From the NCBI GenBank assembly GCA_944385365.1, contig CALWWW010000027.1, positions 1 through 33,559 on the forward strand: a stretch of DNA of 33,559 nt. Direction: 5' to 3'. Within the stretch, counting starts at the first letter, position 1, and each line of letters begins with the position of its first letter. This document shows, piece after piece, positions 6,761 through 15,932 of this stretch. The notes beneath the pieces were generated by a model. That model worked only from the letters and a program-made list of their open reading frames with translations. It did not search any database and was not told where the DNA came from. The position numbers and the translations under genes were made by a program. Source of the DNA: an uncultured Oscillospiraceae bacterium (lineage in GTDB: Bacteria > Bacillota > Clostridia > Oscillospirales > Oscillospiraceae).

Positions 6761-8511
6761 TGTTCTGTCCCTCCAAAACCCTTTTTTCGGCGGAGCCGCT
6801 GTCCCATGGCCAGCAGGTCCTCTGTGTCGGCCACGTGGGCCTTTTCATATTCCTCGTCGATGACCGAAAGGTAATCGTCCATGGCCTGTTCATTGACCAG
6901 TACGTCGCCTTTCTGGGCCACCGCCGTCAGATGACTCATCTCCTGGGCCGTCAGCCGGTCGCCCAAGGCCCCCAGCTGCACCGTCAGCCCTTCCTCATAC
7001 TGCTGCCGCAGCAGGTCCAGGACGCGGGCCAGCAGCGGCGAGGAAAACCGCTGGGACACCGCTTCGGGACACCGGTCCAGCAAGGCCGGTTCCTTGAGGA
7101 CCAGCTGCAAGACCCCTTCCTCGGCACGGGCCGAACGGACGTTATCATACCGGATTTCCCGGACGCCGGGCTGAGCCGCGGCGGCGGGGGCCAATGCTTT
7201 CTGGTCCCACTGCTTTTTCTGGCGGCTGCGCAGCTGTTTGGCGGCTTTCTGGACCTCCAGCTTCATGGCTTCTTCGGAGATGCCGCCCATTTGCGCGGCC
7301 TTGGCCCCGTAGATTTCCCGCTCCACGGCGTTGGGCAGGGATGCCACCAGATAGGCGGCCTGTTTGAGAAATTCCACCCGCTGGTCGTCGGCCTGCAAAT
7401 CGTATTTGCGCCGCAGACTGTCCAGCCGGTAGAGGACATGGTTTTCCGACTGCTCCAACAGGAGCCGGAACCGGTCGGGACCGAATTTTTTCAAAAATTC
7501 GTCCGGGTCCTTAGCCCCCTGCATCCGCAGCACCTTCACCTGGACGCCGGTCTTCTCCAACAGATCGATGGCCCGGCGGGTGGCGTTCTGTCCGGCCTCG
7601 TCGCCGTCGTAGGTGATGACCACCTGTTTCGTATATTTGGCCAGCAGGTTGGCGTGTTCCTCCGTCAGACTGGTGCCGAGAGACGCCACGGCGCAGTCGA
7701 AGCCGTACTGATGCAGGGCGATGGCGTCCATATAGCCCTCGGTCAGAATGATACGGCCCTGCTTACTCTTTTTTGCCACGTTTAGGGCAAAAAGATTCTT
7801 CCGTTTGTTGAAAATCACCGATTCCGGTGAATTTAAGTATTTCGGCGTGGAATCGTCCAGGACCCGGCCGCCGAAGCCGATGACGTTGCCCCGGACGTCG
7901 ATGATGGGGAACATGACCCGGTTGCGGAACCGGTCGTACAGCCCGCCCTTTTGGGAGCGGACCACCAGTCCCACCTCCAGCAGTTCCTCCTTGGTATAGC
8001 CCTGGGCCGTCATGGCGTCGATCAGATTGGACCAGCCCTCGGGGGCGTAGCCCAATCCGAACCGGGTGACGGTCTGACGGGACAGGGCCCGTTTCATAAT
8101 ATACTGCTGCCCCGGCGCGCCCGCCGGGGAAAAGAGCTGTTCCCGGAAATACCGGGCGGCCTGGCGGCACAGCTCCCGGAGCCGCTCCTGCCGCTTGTAG
8201 CCGGACCCGGCGGCCCGGTCATCGGGGACCTCCATACCGGCCCGCTTGGCCAGGAACCGGACGGCGTCAGGAAAATCGAGATTTTCCTGTTCCATGATAA
8301 ACTGGACCACGCCGCCGCCCTTGTGGCAGCCGAAGCAATAGAAAATCTGTTTGTCCGGGGCCACGGAAAAAGAGGCCGTCTTTTCGGAGTGGAACGGGCA
8401 CAGGCCGAAGAGATTGGACCCTTTGCGGGTCAGGTTCACATACTGGCCCACCACCTCCTCGATGGGGTTGCGGGCGGCCAGCTCGTCGAGAAACGCCGGA
8501 GAAAAGGCCAT
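6757..8511 (-). CDS. dnaG: DNA primase
   Basis: A 584-residue primase that makes RNA primers at the replication fork with the DnaB-type helicase. The N-terminal zinc domain has C38, H41, C59 and C62 (CPFHSEKT and CFGCHKGG). The central RNA polymerase/Toprim core includes LTEGYMDAI with E258 and DGDEAG at 302-307. The C-terminal helicase-interaction region follows a linker at about 420-450. A longer frame opens with GTG at 8520, but AGGAGG (8520-8525) lies 8 nt before the ATG at 8511 and overlaps the GTG, so the ATG is chosen. It is 36 bp downstream of dgt and overlaps rpoD by 4 bp. Confidence 0.97.
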   Translation of the reverse strand: MAFSPAFLDELAARNPIEEVVGQYVNLTRKGSNLFGLCPFHSEKTASFSVAPDKQIFYCFGCHKGGGVVQFIMEQENLDFPDAVRFLAKRAGMEVPDDRAAGSGYKRQERLRELCRQAARYFREQLFSPAGAPGQQYIMKRALSRQTVTRFGLGYAPEGWSNLIDAMTAQGYTKEELLEVGLVVRSQKGGLYDRFRNRVMFPIIDVRGNVIGFGGRVLDDSTPKYLNSPESVIFNKRKNLFALNVAKKSKQGRIILTEGYMDAIALHQYGFDCAVASLGTSLTEEHANLLAKYTKQVVITYDGDEAGQNATRRAIDLLEKTGVQVKVLRMQGAKDPDEFLKKFGPDRFRLLLEQSENHVLYRLDSLRRKYDLQADDQRVEFLKQAAYLVASLPNAVEREIYGAKAAQMGGISEEAMKLEVQKAAKQLRSRQKKQWDQKALAPAAAAQPGVREIRYDNVRSARAEEGVLQLVLKEPALLDRCPEAVSQRFSSPLLARVLDLLRQQYEEGLTVQLGALGDRLTAQEMSHLTAVAQKGDVLVNEQAMDDYLSVIDEEYEKAHVADTEDLLAMGQRLRRKKGFGGTEQ

Positions 8512-8547
8512 GGATTCCACCTCCTGTGTACAAACTGCGGGCGGCGG

Positions 8548-9564
8548 TCAGCGGACCTGCCAGCCCTGGGGAATGAACAGTTCTGAAAACTGATCGATGG
8601 CGTATTTATCGGTCATACCGGCGATGTAGTCGCAGACGGTGCGCTCCATGCCGTCAAAATCCATCTGGGGCCGGAAATGCTCCGGCAGCCGGTCGGGATG
8701 GGCCATATAGTAGTGGTACAGCTGCTGCAAAATGGCTCTCGCCTTGTCCTCCTGGCTCTTGGCCACGGGGTTGCAGTAGACCCGCTCAAACATAAAGGAC
8801 CGCAGCTCGTTCATGGCGTCGGCCACGTCCGGCTCCAACCCCACCAGCCCCGTATCCGACGTGGTGCAGATGAGATTTTCCACCAGAAAGTTGATACGAC
8901 CCTTGTGGGAATGGCCCAACGATGCCCGCAGGTGGCGGGGAATGTCCTCCTCGGTGAGGATGCCCGCCCGGATGGCGTCGTCAATGTCGTGGTTGATGTA
9001 GGCGATCCGGTCGGCAATGCGGACCAGCTGGCCCTCCTGGGTCTCGGGGATTCTCGGGCCTGTATGGCCCAAGATGCCCATGCGGGTCTCATAGGTCAGG
9101 TTCAGGCCGTCGCCGTCCTTTTCCAGCAGGTCCACCACCCGCAGCGACTGCTCGTTATGGTAAAAGGGTTTTCCAAGCACCTCGCTCAACGCCCGCTCCC
9201 CGGCGTGGCCGAAGGGCGTATGGCCCAAATCGTGGCCCAGGGCAATGGCCTCGGTCAAATCCTCATTGAGCCGCAGCCCACGGGCCGCCGTCCGGGCAAT
9301 GCGGGCCACCTCCAGGGTGTGGGTCATGCGGGTGCGGTAGTGGTCCCCCTCGGGCTTGAGAAAGACCTGGGTCTTGTGCATGAGCCGCCGGAAGGCTTTA
9401 CAGTGGAGAATCCGGTCCGTATCCCGCTGGTAGCAGGTGCGCACCGCCGATTCCTTCGTACCGGGTCGCAGACGGCCTTTCGTCTCGCAGGCCTTGGCCG
9501 CCGTAGGGGCCAGCCGTTCCAGCTCCTCCCGCTCCAAGCCCTGGCGAATGGTTTCTTCCTCCAT
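8548..9564 (-). CDS. dgt: dGTPase-like HD-domain triphosphohydrolase
   Basis: A 338-residue protein of the deoxyguanosinetriphosphate triphosphohydrolase family, which releases triphosphate from dNTPs. The HD-domain metal ligands are visible: RMTHTLEV (His82), GHDLGHTPFGHAGE (His111-Asp112) and an Asp in RIADRIAYINHDIDDA. The frame extends to a GTG at 9576, but AGGTGG (9573-9578) overlaps it and is 8 nt from the ATG at 9564, which is chosen. It heads a dgt-dnaG-rpoD operon, an order common in Clostridia that suggests a link between dNTP pool control and priming. The preferred nucleotide cannot be told from sequence. Confidence 0.93.
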   Translation of the reverse strand: MEEETIRQGLEREELERLAPTAAKACETKGRLRPGTKESAVRTCYQRDTDRILHCKAFRRLMHKTQVFLKPEGDHYRTRMTHTLEVARIARTAARGLRLNEDLTEAIALGHDLGHTPFGHAGERALSEVLGKPFYHNEQSLRVVDLLEKDGDGLNLTYETRMGILGHTGPRIPETQEGQLVRIADRIAYINHDIDDAIRAGILTEEDIPRHLRASLGHSHKGRINFLVENLICTTSDTGLVGLEPDVADAMNELRSFMFERVYCNPVAKSQEDKARAILQQLYHYYMAHPDRLPEHFRPQMDFDGMERTVCDYIAGMTDKYAIDQFSELFIPQGWQVR

Positions 9565-9646
9565 ACACAACACCACCTATTTAGTATATACGCAATTCCT
9601 TTCCCAAATCCTCTGTCAAAACTGTGAAGATTTTGTAAAGATTTTA

Positions 9647-10279
9647 TCAGCGGATGGGGAATGCCCGAAATTCCTCGCCGGTAACGGCGGCTTCAATGCC
9701 GCCGTTGGTCAGTTCCGTCAATTCCGCCTGGAACGGCTCCAGCGCGTCCTGGGCGAACATGGCTTTCAAAACCACATCGGCCCCGTACTCCGTATCGGTG
9801 ATGACGCCGCCCTGGGCTTCCACCAGCAGCTTCACGCGATCATAGAGCCGGTAGGGACAGGGCACGTCCACCAGCTTCCACAGCCGTTTGACGGAAATAC
9901 CCGCCGCGTCCAGTCCGTCCTTGGCCCCTTTTGCATAGGCCCGCGTCAGGCCGCCCGCTCCCAGCAGGATGCCGCCGAAGTACCGGGTGACCACACAGAG
10001 TACATTGGTGACGTTCTCCCGCTGGTAGACGTTGAGCATGGGCTGACCGGCGGTGCCCTGGGGCTCGCCGTCGTCGGAGTACCGCTCCACGCCCCCCTCC
10101 TTTAACCGGTAGCACCAGCAGTGATGGCGGGCGTCATGGTGCTTTTTCCGCACCGTTTCCAGACAGGCCCGTGCTTCTTCCTCCGTCTCCACGGGGAATA
10201 CATCGGTGATAAACCGGGACCGTTTTTCCACAAACTCCGACTGGGCCTGTTGGGTGGGTACAAAATATTCCGGCGTCAT
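9647..10279 (-). CDS. yigZ: YigZ/IMPACT family protein (UPF0029)
   Basis: A 210-residue member of the YigZ/YvyE branch of the IMPACT family. The diagnostic stretch KRSRFI near the start, DARHHCWCYRL, and SDDGEPQGTAGQP (about 68-80) are all present, followed by VTRYFGGILLGAGGLTRAY. The C-terminal half matches the small DUF1949-type ferredoxin-like domain. Bacterial members have no firm biochemical role; eukaryotic IMPACT acts in translational control through Gcn1/Gcn2. Its ATG overlaps the hflX stop by 4 bp, so the two are translationally coupled, which fits a ribosome-related role, though this is inference. Confidence 0.92.
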   Translation of the reverse strand: MTPEYFVPTQQAQSEFVEKRSRFITDVFPVETEEEARACLETVRKKHHDARHHCWCYRLKEGGVERYSDDGEPQGTAGQPMLNVYQRENVTNVLCVVTRYFGGILLGAGGLTRAYAKGAKDGLDAAGISVKRLWKLVDVPCPYRLYDRVKLLVEAQGGVITDTEYGADVVLKAMFAQDALEPFQAELTELTNGGIEAAVTGEEFRAFPIR

Positions 10280-11544
10280 AGGCCCTCCTCCTGGACGTAC
10301 TGGCGCAGCTTGCCGTAGAGGGCTTCGTCGCAGACGGCCTCCACCAGAATGCCCTCGCCCGCGTAATCCACATTGAGGACCCGCGCCTGGGTGTGGAGCG
10401 TGTCCAGCTGGCCGCCCATGCTGTAGGGCAGCAGCAGTTTCACATGGTGCAGTCCCCGGTTCAGATTCTTCTCGATCAGTTTCATGAGGGCGTCCACGCC
10501 CTCGCCGGTCTTGGCGCAGAGGGGAATCCGGTTCTCGCCGCGGGGCAGCAGGTCCGGGTCCGCCAGATCGGCTTTATTATAGCACTCAATGACCGGCGTG
10601 CCGGGCTTGGCCAGCTGACTGATGAGCCGTTCCACCACTTCGATATGGTCGTCCCGGTTGGGGTCCGACGCGTCGATGACGTGAATCAGCAGGTCGGCAT
10701 ACTCCAATTCCTCCAACGTGGCCTTGAACGCTTCCACCAGATGGTGGGGCAGCTTGGCAATGAATCCGACGGTGTCGGACAGCAATGCTTCCAGCGTGTC
10801 GGACACCTGCAAGCGGCGGGTGGTGGTGTCCAGGGTGTCAAACAGACGGTTATTGGCGGGGATGCCCGCACCGGTGACGCAGTTTAACAGGGTGGATTTA
10901 CCGGCGTTGGTGTAGCCCACCAATGCCACCACGGGGACGGCGTTCTTCTGCCGCCGCTCCCGCTGGACGGCCCGGACTTTCCGAACCTCTTTCAATTCCT
11001 GTTCCAGCCGGGTGATGCGGCTGCGGATGATGCGGCGGTCCGTCTCCAGCTGGGTCTCACCGGGGCCGCGGGAGCCGATGGCGCCCTCCTGCCGTTCCAG
11101 GTGGGTCCACATGCCCGCCAGACGGGGCAGCAGATATTTGTATTGGGCCAGCTCCACCTGCAAGCGGCCCTCTTTCGTCTTGGCCCGCTGGGCGAAGATA
11201 TCGAGAATCAGTGCGCTGCGGTCCAGAACCGTGACGCCCAGGAGTTTTTCCAGGGCCCGGTTCTGGGACGGGGAGAGATCGTTGTCGAAAATGGCCATGG
11301 TGGCCTCGGTGGTCTCCAGAAGCTGCTTGACCTCGTCCACCTTGCCCTCACCGATGAAGCTGTGGGGGTCGGGGGTGTGGCGGTTCTGGAGCACCTTGGC
11401 GGTACACTCGCCGCCGGCCGTCTCCAGCAATGCTTCCAGCTCGTCCAACGTGGCGTCGGTGGCCGTCTCCTCCTTGGTGAACACATCGGCGTTGAGGCCC
11501 ACCAGAACGGCCTTTTCAATGGCAGCCTGTTCAGATTTCAGCAT
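10276..11544 (-). CDS. hflX: Ribosome-associated GTPase HflX
   Basis: A 422-residue GTPase that binds the large ribosomal subunit and splits or rescues stalled ribosomes. The N-terminal HflX domain (1-185) contains the signature GSRGPGETQLETDRR (157-171), then a coiled helix, then the G domain: GYTNAGKST (210-218), DTLDTTTR (G2 region, 236-243), DTVG (257-260) and NKAD (323-326). The ATG at 11544 follows AGGAGGT. It lies just downstream of the rpmE terminator and overlaps yigZ by 4 bp. No strong separate promoter is evident, so it may depend on read-through or on a weak A/T-rich promoter at about 11550-11595. Confidence 0.97.
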   Translation of the reverse strand: MLKSEQAAIEKAVLVGLNADVFTKEETATDATLDELEALLETAGGECTAKVLQNRHTPDPHSFIGEGKVDEVKQLLETTEATMAIFDNDLSPSQNRALEKLLGVTVLDRSALILDIFAQRAKTKEGRLQVELAQYKYLLPRLAGMWTHLERQEGAIGSRGPGETQLETDRRIIRSRITRLEQELKEVRKVRAVQRERRQKNAVPVVALVGYTNAGKSTLLNCVTGAGIPANNRLFDTLDTTTRRLQVSDTLEALLSDTVGFIAKLPHHLVEAFKATLEELEYADLLIHVIDASDPNRDDHIEVVERLISQLAKPGTPVIECYNKADLADPDLLPRGENRIPLCAKTGEGVDALMKLIEKNLNRGLHHVKLLLPYSMGGQLDTLHTQARVLNVDYAGEGILVEAVCDEALYGKLRQYVQEEGL

Positions 11545-11595
11545 AAAATACCTCCTTTATGGGAGTTTTTTCTGAGGTTTTTTGTCGGAATATTG

Positions 11596-11626
11596 AAAAA
11601 AGCCCGCACCGAATCGGTGCGGGCTT
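11596..11626 (-). terminator. Intrinsic terminator of rpmE
   Basis: A hairpin with stem GCCCGCACCG / CGGTGCGGGC and a short loop. On the minus strand it is followed by TTTTTT, and on the plus strand by TTT. It lies 11 bp beyond the rpmE stop and separates it from hflX. Confidence 0.9.
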
Positions 11627-11636
11627 TGGGTGCGGA

Positions 11637-11837
11637 TTACTTGAGACCGAACTTCTTGTTGAAGCGCTCGACGCGTCCACCAGTGTCAACCAGCTTCTGC
11701 TTGCCGGTATAGAAAGGGTGACACTTGGAGCAGATTTCAACCTTGATGTCCTGCTTGGTAGAACCTGTCTCGATCACTGCACCGCAAGCGCAACGAATCG
11801 TCGTCTGCTCGTAGTTGGGATGGATACCTTCCTTCAT
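11637..11837 (-). CDS. rpmE: 50S ribosomal protein L31, zinc-binding form
   Basis: A 66-residue ribosomal protein of the C+ L31 type. Cysteines at 16, 18, 36 and 39 (IRCACG and EICSKCH) are the zinc ligands, and the ending [11 protein letters not shown] is almost invariant in Firmicutes. An AGAGGTG site precedes the ATG at 11837; a longer open frame upstream runs into repeat DNA and is not real. It has its own promoter and terminator. In some bacteria zinc limitation replaces this form with a cysteine-free paralogue, but no Zur-like site or paralogue is seen here. Confidence 0.98.
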   Translation of the reverse strand: MKEGIHPNYEQTTIRCACGAVIETGSTKQDIKVEICSKCHPFYTGKQKLVDTGGRVERFNKKFGLK

Positions 11838-11901
11838 TTTGTTCACCTCTTTCTGGATAATCGTAAAAGGACATATTGCCCTTATCTTGTCATGCCTAGC
11901 T

Positions 11902-11930
11902 ATGATAGCATAAGTGTCTCTATTTTGCAA
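11902..11930 (-). promoter_or_regulatory. Promoter of rpmE
   Basis: Minus strand TTGCAA (11925-11930), exact 17-bp spacer and TATCAT (11902-11907), about 65 bp upstream of the rpmE ATG. Confidence 0.75.
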
Positions 11931-11984
11931 GTGTTTTTTACAATCTTTTTTCTGCCATGACACCGTCGAAGAATCCGCACCTAC

Positions 11985-12234
11985 CACGGCGGGGGCAAGC
12001 CCCCGCCCTACGGGGTGGAACCAATCGGTTTTCCGCGCATTGGTCGTAGGGCACGGCATCCTTGACGCGCCCTGTATTGCCCCCCATTGGGGGCCGTCAG
12101 GGATGCCGGCCCCTACGGGTATGATGGTCGATGGCTCCCGCCCTACGTCCCATGTCGGCAGCTCGTCCGTGTTCGTAGGGCGGCACCTGTGTGTGCCGCC
12201 GTGCCGTACCGGGTACCGTCTATGGCCGCACCGT
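11985..12234. repeat. R2 hairpin array, first tandem unit
   Basis: Contains GGCGGGGG-CAAG-CCCCCGCC followed by CTACGGGGTGGAA, a GCATCCTTGA-loop hairpin, its inverted partner (GTCAGGGATGCCGGCCCC), and GGCGGCAC-CTGTGT-GTGCCGCC. It is about 20 bp shorter than the two units that follow because it lacks the GGCGGGAC-ACATAG hairpin half. No coding gene is present. Confidence 0.85.
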
Positions 12235-12754
12235 GGCAAGCCCCCGCCCTACGGGGTGGAACCAATCGGTTTTCCGTGCATTGGTCGTAGGGCGCGGCAT
12301 CCTTGACGCGCCCTGCATTGCTCCCTCATTCGGGACCGTCAGGGATGCCGGCCCCTACGGTGTTGATGGCTCCTGCCGGCGGCGGGACACATAGGTCCCG
12401 CCCTACGTCCCATGTCGGCAGCTCGTCCGTGTTCGTAGGACGGCACCTGTGTGTGCCGCCGTGCCGTACCGGGTACCGTCTATGGCCGCACCGTGGCAAG
12501 CCCCCGCCCTACGGGGTGGAACCAATCGGTTTTCCGTGCATTGGTCGTAGGGCGCGGCATCCTTGACGCGCCCTGCATTGCTCCCTCATTCGGGACCGTC
12601 AGGGATGCCGGCCCCTACGGTGTTGATGGCTCCTGCCGGCGGCGGGACACATAGGTCCCGCCCTACGTCCCATGTCGGCAGCTTGTCCGTATCCGTAGGG
12701 CGGCACCTGTGTGTGCCGCCGTGCCGTACCGGGTACCGTCTATGGCCGCACCGT
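12235..12754. repeat. Two near-identical 260-bp R2 tandem units
   Basis: Unit boundaries can be set at GGCAAGCCC: 12235, 12495 and a truncated fourth start at 12755. The two full units differ at only about four positions by eye. Each carries, in order, the CAAG-loop hairpin, the GCATCCTTGA hairpin and its inverted partner, GGCGGGAC-ACATAG-GTCCCGCC, and GGCGGCAC-CTGTGT-GTGCCGCC. The array stops at 12760, directly before the tmcAL stop codon. Short frames inside it repeat with the units and are not genes. Confidence 0.92.
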
Positions 12755-12776
12755 GGCAAGCCCGTACCTGCCTTCT

Positions 12777-13943
12777 CTACCTTTGGTAATACACCCGGCC
12801 CCGGTCCTCGCCGCCCACCGGCGCAATGTCCGATGCGGCAAACAGGCTGTACAAATCGGCGGCCCGGCACTCCATTTTATAATACGCCCGGTCCGGCGGC
12901 GTGGACCCGGCGTTGCACAGGGGCAGCGTCCCCGTTTTCCGGGCTATACTTAATATCTGCCGCCCCGTATCATCAAAGGCCAGCACTCTGGCATAGGGCG
13001 CGGGTCGCTGTAAGTCCTCCGCCGTCAGTCCCAGATAGGCACACAGCACCATCCGCTGAATCCGGCTGTAGGCGTACCGTTTGGATTTGACGCCATGGAG
13101 AATCCCCGCCAACGTGGACTCCGTCTTGCAGGCCCGTGCCAATTTGCTCCACAATCCCTCGGACCCATAGGGCACGGTCCGAAACTCGTCGTACTCCATG
13201 CCCCGCAGCCGGGCCAGAACGGCCCGCTCCCCGTGGGCCAGATCGTGGAACACCGCGTCCCGGAACAGGGCCGCCGCAGCTTCCGGCACGTAGGGGGTAA
13301 TGTCCTCCCCTGCCGCCAGCAATCCCCGCAAGGCCGTGGCCGATGGATGGTCCGGGTGGGGCGATGTGTCGTGGTAGCCGCCGGGGCGGTGGACGGCGTG
13401 GGGCGTCATGGCGCTGCCCCGCTTCACAATGGCCTTACAATATTCAATGGCCAGAATGTCATTGGGCCGCCGCAGCAAATCCGCCCGGCCCCCCAGCGCT
13501 TCCAGGGCCGCCGTCCGGGCGGCGGCATAGGACAGCCCCCGGTTCAGGAACCGCCGCAGCAGCCCGTCCAGGTTCGGGTCCAACAGGCGTGTTGCCGTCT
13601 CCACCAGCGCCGCCGTCTCACCATCCTCGCTGCCGAAGCACAGGGCACCCACACAGCCCAGGCCGTCGGCCACGGCCACAGCCCCGTCGGCAAACCCCTC
13701 CGCCGAGGACAGGGCCGCCGTCAACGGCAGTTCCAGCACCAGACTGGCCCCGCAGGCCACGGCGGCCCGTGCCCGGACGGATTTTTCATAGACCGCCGGT
13801 TCCCCCCGCTGGACGAAATTGCCGCTCATGACGCAGACAATGGCGGCGTCGGGCCCGAAGTCCCGGCGCACCAGGTCCAGCTGCCGGGCGTGGCCCCGGT
13901 GCAGGGGGTTGTATTCGCAGACAATGGCCACCACAGGCCCCAT
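12777..13943 (-). CDS. tmcAL: tRNA(Met) cytidine acetate ligase TmcAL
   Basis: A 388-residue nucleotidyltransferase-like enzyme of the TmcAL (YlbM) family, which uses acetate and ATP through acetyl-adenylate to acetylate C34 of elongator tRNA-Met. The N-terminal VAIVCEYNPLHRGHARQL carries the HxGH nucleotide motif (15-18), followed by VMSGNFVQRGEPA and LELP, all characteristic. The helical C-terminal part contains KSKRYAYSRIQRM, expected to contact tRNA. The frame extends to 14003, but GGGAGGG lies just upstream of the ATG at 13943 and homology begins there. Divergent from ackA, which makes acetate, the enzyme's substrate. Length is usual. Confidence 0.93.
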   Translation of the reverse strand: MGPVVAIVCEYNPLHRGHARQLDLVRRDFGPDAAIVCVMSGNFVQRGEPAVYEKSVRARAAVACGASLVLELPLTAALSSAEGFADGAVAVADGLGCVGALCFGSEDGETAALVETATRLLDPNLDGLLRRFLNRGLSYAAARTAALEALGGRADLLRRPNDILAIEYCKAIVKRGSAMTPHAVHRPGGYHDTSPHPDHPSATALRGLLAAGEDITPYVPEAAAALFRDAVFHDLAHGERAVLARLRGMEYDEFRTVPYGSEGLWSKLARACKTESTLAGILHGVKSKRYAYSRIQRMVLCAYLGLTAEDLQRPAPYARVLAFDDTGRQILSIARKTGTLPLCNAGSTPPDRAYYKMECRAADLYSLFAASDIAPVGGEDRGRVYYQR

Positions 13944-13989
13944 GGTATCCCTCCCACAAAAAAACCGATGAAAAATTAGGAAAATGCCC

Positions 13990-14018
13990 TTGTGTATTTC
14001 CAAATCCTATTGTAGAAT
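13990..14018 (+). promoter_or_regulatory. Promoter of ackA
   Basis: TTGTGT (13990-13995), 17-bp spacer and TAGAAT (14013-14018), about 75 bp upstream of the ackA ATG. Confidence 0.65.
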
Positions 14019-14092
14019 ACTAGATGGTATGTAAGAGTTTAGCACAAACCAACTGAAAAGAAAACATTAGTTTTATAGGAGATGTGACACCA

Positions 14093-15286
14093 ATGAAGAT
14101 TCTGGTTATCAATGCCGGCAGCTCTTCCCTGAAGTATCAGTTCATGGACTCTGTTTCCGGTGACGTCTACGCCAAGGGCCTGTGCGAGCGCATCGGCATC
14201 GACGGCCGTCTGACCCACAAGGTTCCCGGCCGCGACAACGTGACCCGCGACATCGCCATGCCCACCCACGGCGAGGCCATCCAGGCCGTTCTGGACATCA
14301 TGGTGGACGCTCAGTACGGCGTCATCAAGAGCGTGGACGAGATCGAGGCTGTGGGCCATCGCGTCCTCCACGGCGGTATGGCTTTCACCGAGAGCTGCAT
14401 CATCGACGACGCCTGCATTGCCGCCATTGAGAAGTGCATCCCCCTGGGTCCCCTCCACAACCCCGCCAACCTCATGGGTATCCGGGCCTGCCAGAAGATC
14501 ATGCCCAACACCAAGCAGGTGGCCGTGTTCGACACCGCCTTCCACATGACCATGCCTGCCAAGGCTTACACCTACGCCATCCCCTATGAGTACTATGAGA
14601 AGGACGACGTCCGCCGTTACGGCTTCCACGGCACCTCTCACCGCTTCGTTTCCGCCCGTGCCATCGACATGCTGGGCAACCCCGAGCACAGCCGCATTGT
14701 CTGCTGCCACCTGGGCAACGGTTCTTCTCTGTCCGCCTGCGTGGACGGCAAGTGCGTCGACACCACCATGGGCCTTGGCCCCCTCGCCGGTGTTCCCATG
14801 GGCACCCGCTGCGGCGACATCGACGCCACCATCCTGGAGTACCTGATGGGCCGTTACGGCTACGACATCAAGGAAATGCTGAACATTCTGAACAAGAAGT
14901 CCGGCGTTCTGGGTATTTCCGGCGTTTCCTCCGACTTCCGCGACCTGGAGAAGGCCGCTGCCGAGGGCAACGAGCGCGCCGAGCTGGCTCTGGACAAGTT
15001 CCGTTATGAGGTCTGCAAGAGCATCGGCGCTTACGTCGCCGCCATGGGCGGTGTGGACGCCATCGTGTTCACCGCCGGTGTTGGCGAGAACGACGCCGGT
15101 CTGCGCGCCGCTCTGTGCGAGCAGCTGGGCTATCTGGGCATCACCATCGACGCCGAGAAGAACAGCCAGCGCGGCAAGGAGCTGGAGATCTCCGCTGCCG
15201 ATTCCAAGGTCAAGGTCTTCGTCATCCCCACCAACGAGGAACTGATGATCGCCATGGACACCGCCGCTCTCGTCGAGGGCAAGTAA
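14093..15286 (+). CDS. ackA: Acetate kinase
   Basis: A 397-residue enzyme converting acetyl phosphate and ADP to acetate and ATP, the last step of acetate fermentation. Conserved stretches are VINAGSSSLKYQF at the start, RYGFHGTSHRFV, HLGNGSSL, and GLGPLAGVPMGTRCGDID in the ATPase core. The frame can begin at a GTG at 14084, but AGGAGA (14077-14082) is 10 nt from the ATG at 14093 and nearly abuts the GTG. Codon use is strongly biased to C-ending codons compared with neighbours, as expected for a highly expressed metabolic gene. The usual partner pta is not in the window. A hairpin terminator follows. Confidence 0.98.
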   Translation: MKILVINAGSSSLKYQFMDSVSGDVYAKGLCERIGIDGRLTHKVPGRDNVTRDIAMPTHGEAIQAVLDIMVDAQYGVIKSVDEIEAVGHRVLHGGMAFTESCIIDDACIAAIEKCIPLGPLHNPANLMGIRACQKIMPNTKQVAVFDTAFHMTMPAKAYTYAIPYEYYEKDDVRRYGFHGTSHRFVSARAIDMLGNPEHSRIVCCHLGNGSSLSACVDGKCVDTTMGLGPLAGVPMGTRCGDIDATILEYLMGRYGYDIKEMLNILNKKSGVLGISGVSSDFRDLEKAAAEGNERAELALDKFRYEVCKSIGAYVAAMGGVDAIVFTAGVGENDAGLRAALCEQLGYLGITIDAEKNSQRGKELEISAADSKVKVFVIPTNEELMIAMDTAALVEGK

Positions 15287-15300
15287 TCCACAGCGCTTTT

Positions 15301-15340
15301 GGGGTGTGCCGCCATCCGCGGCACGCCCCTTGTATTATTT
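15301..15340 (+). terminator. Terminator of ackA
   Basis: GGGGTGTGCCGC (15301-15312) pairs with GCGGCACGCCCC (15318-15329), one wobble pair, loop CATCC, followed by a T-rich tract (TTGTATTATTTT). It lies 14 bp past the ackA stop. Confidence 0.85.
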
Positions 15341-15360
15341 TCAGGGGCTGCCGACGCGGG

Positions 15361-15597
15361 ACGTAGGGCGGGACCTATGTGTCCCGCCGCTGGTACGCGC
15401 CGAAAGCCATTGGACAGGCCGATATGTTGCACAACGTAGGGCGGGGGCTTGCCCCCGCCGCCGGTACCGGGTGCGATTGCGCCCAATGCACCGCACAACG
15501 ATACCCGGCACCGCGCGGCGGCACACGCAGGTGCCGCCCTACAAACACAAACGGACTGCCGACAAGGACTGTAGGGCGGGACCGATGTGTCCCGCCG
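15361..15597. repeat. R2 CGTAGGG-type hairpin repeats
   Basis: Four R2 hairpins: GGCGGGAC-CTATGT-GTCCCGCC, GGCGGGGG-CTTG-CCCCCGCC, a GGCGGCAC/GTGCCGCC hairpin with CCCTACA anchor, and GGCGGGAC-CGATGT-GTCCCGCC. The fourth differs from the first by one loop base. The remaining bases to 15694 hold nothing recognisable. Confidence 0.85.
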
Positions 15598-15694
15598 CCG
15601 TGCCGCACCATACTGGGTGCGGCACATTTTCAATCGACCGCGTCAGCGGTCACCACACTTCTTCACTCTTCACTATTCCCTCTTACCTTAACAA

Positions 15695-15932
15695 AAGGCC
15701 GCCGTCCACCACCCGCTATGGGGTGGGGACGGCGGCCTTACGGCTGACGCCGTGGGGATTGCGCCATCTGCGGATGGCGATTTGGGACGCTTGGGGTGTT
15801 TCGCCCGCTGCGGCGGGCGGGTGTTTCGCTGGCTGCGGCCAGCGGGGATTTCGCGCTCTGCGGAGCGCGACCGGGGGCGCTGCCCCCTGGACCCCTGCGA
15901 TTTTTGGAAAAAAATCGAGTAAAACTTTTATC
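15695..15932 (-). repeat. R1 multi-hairpin repeat, copy C (short form, three modules)
   Basis: Read on the minus strand: GATAAAAGTTTTACTCG, the CGATTTTT/AAAAATCG hairpin, CCAGGGGGC-AGC-GCCCCCGG, modules with stems CGCGCTC, CGCTGGC and CGCCCGC (all loop CGCA), CGCCATC-CGCA-GATGGCG, and the AAGGCCGCCGTCC-type final hairpin at 15695. The GATAAAAG edge supplies the TAA stop of the DegV gene, so the repeat begins inside that codon. Confidence 0.9.

Noticed and set aside
11965-12760. Repeated short coding frames of about 67-87 residues in R2 arrays
   Set aside because: They recur exactly with the tandem units, lack ribosome sites and read through hairpins, so they are by-products of repeat DNA.
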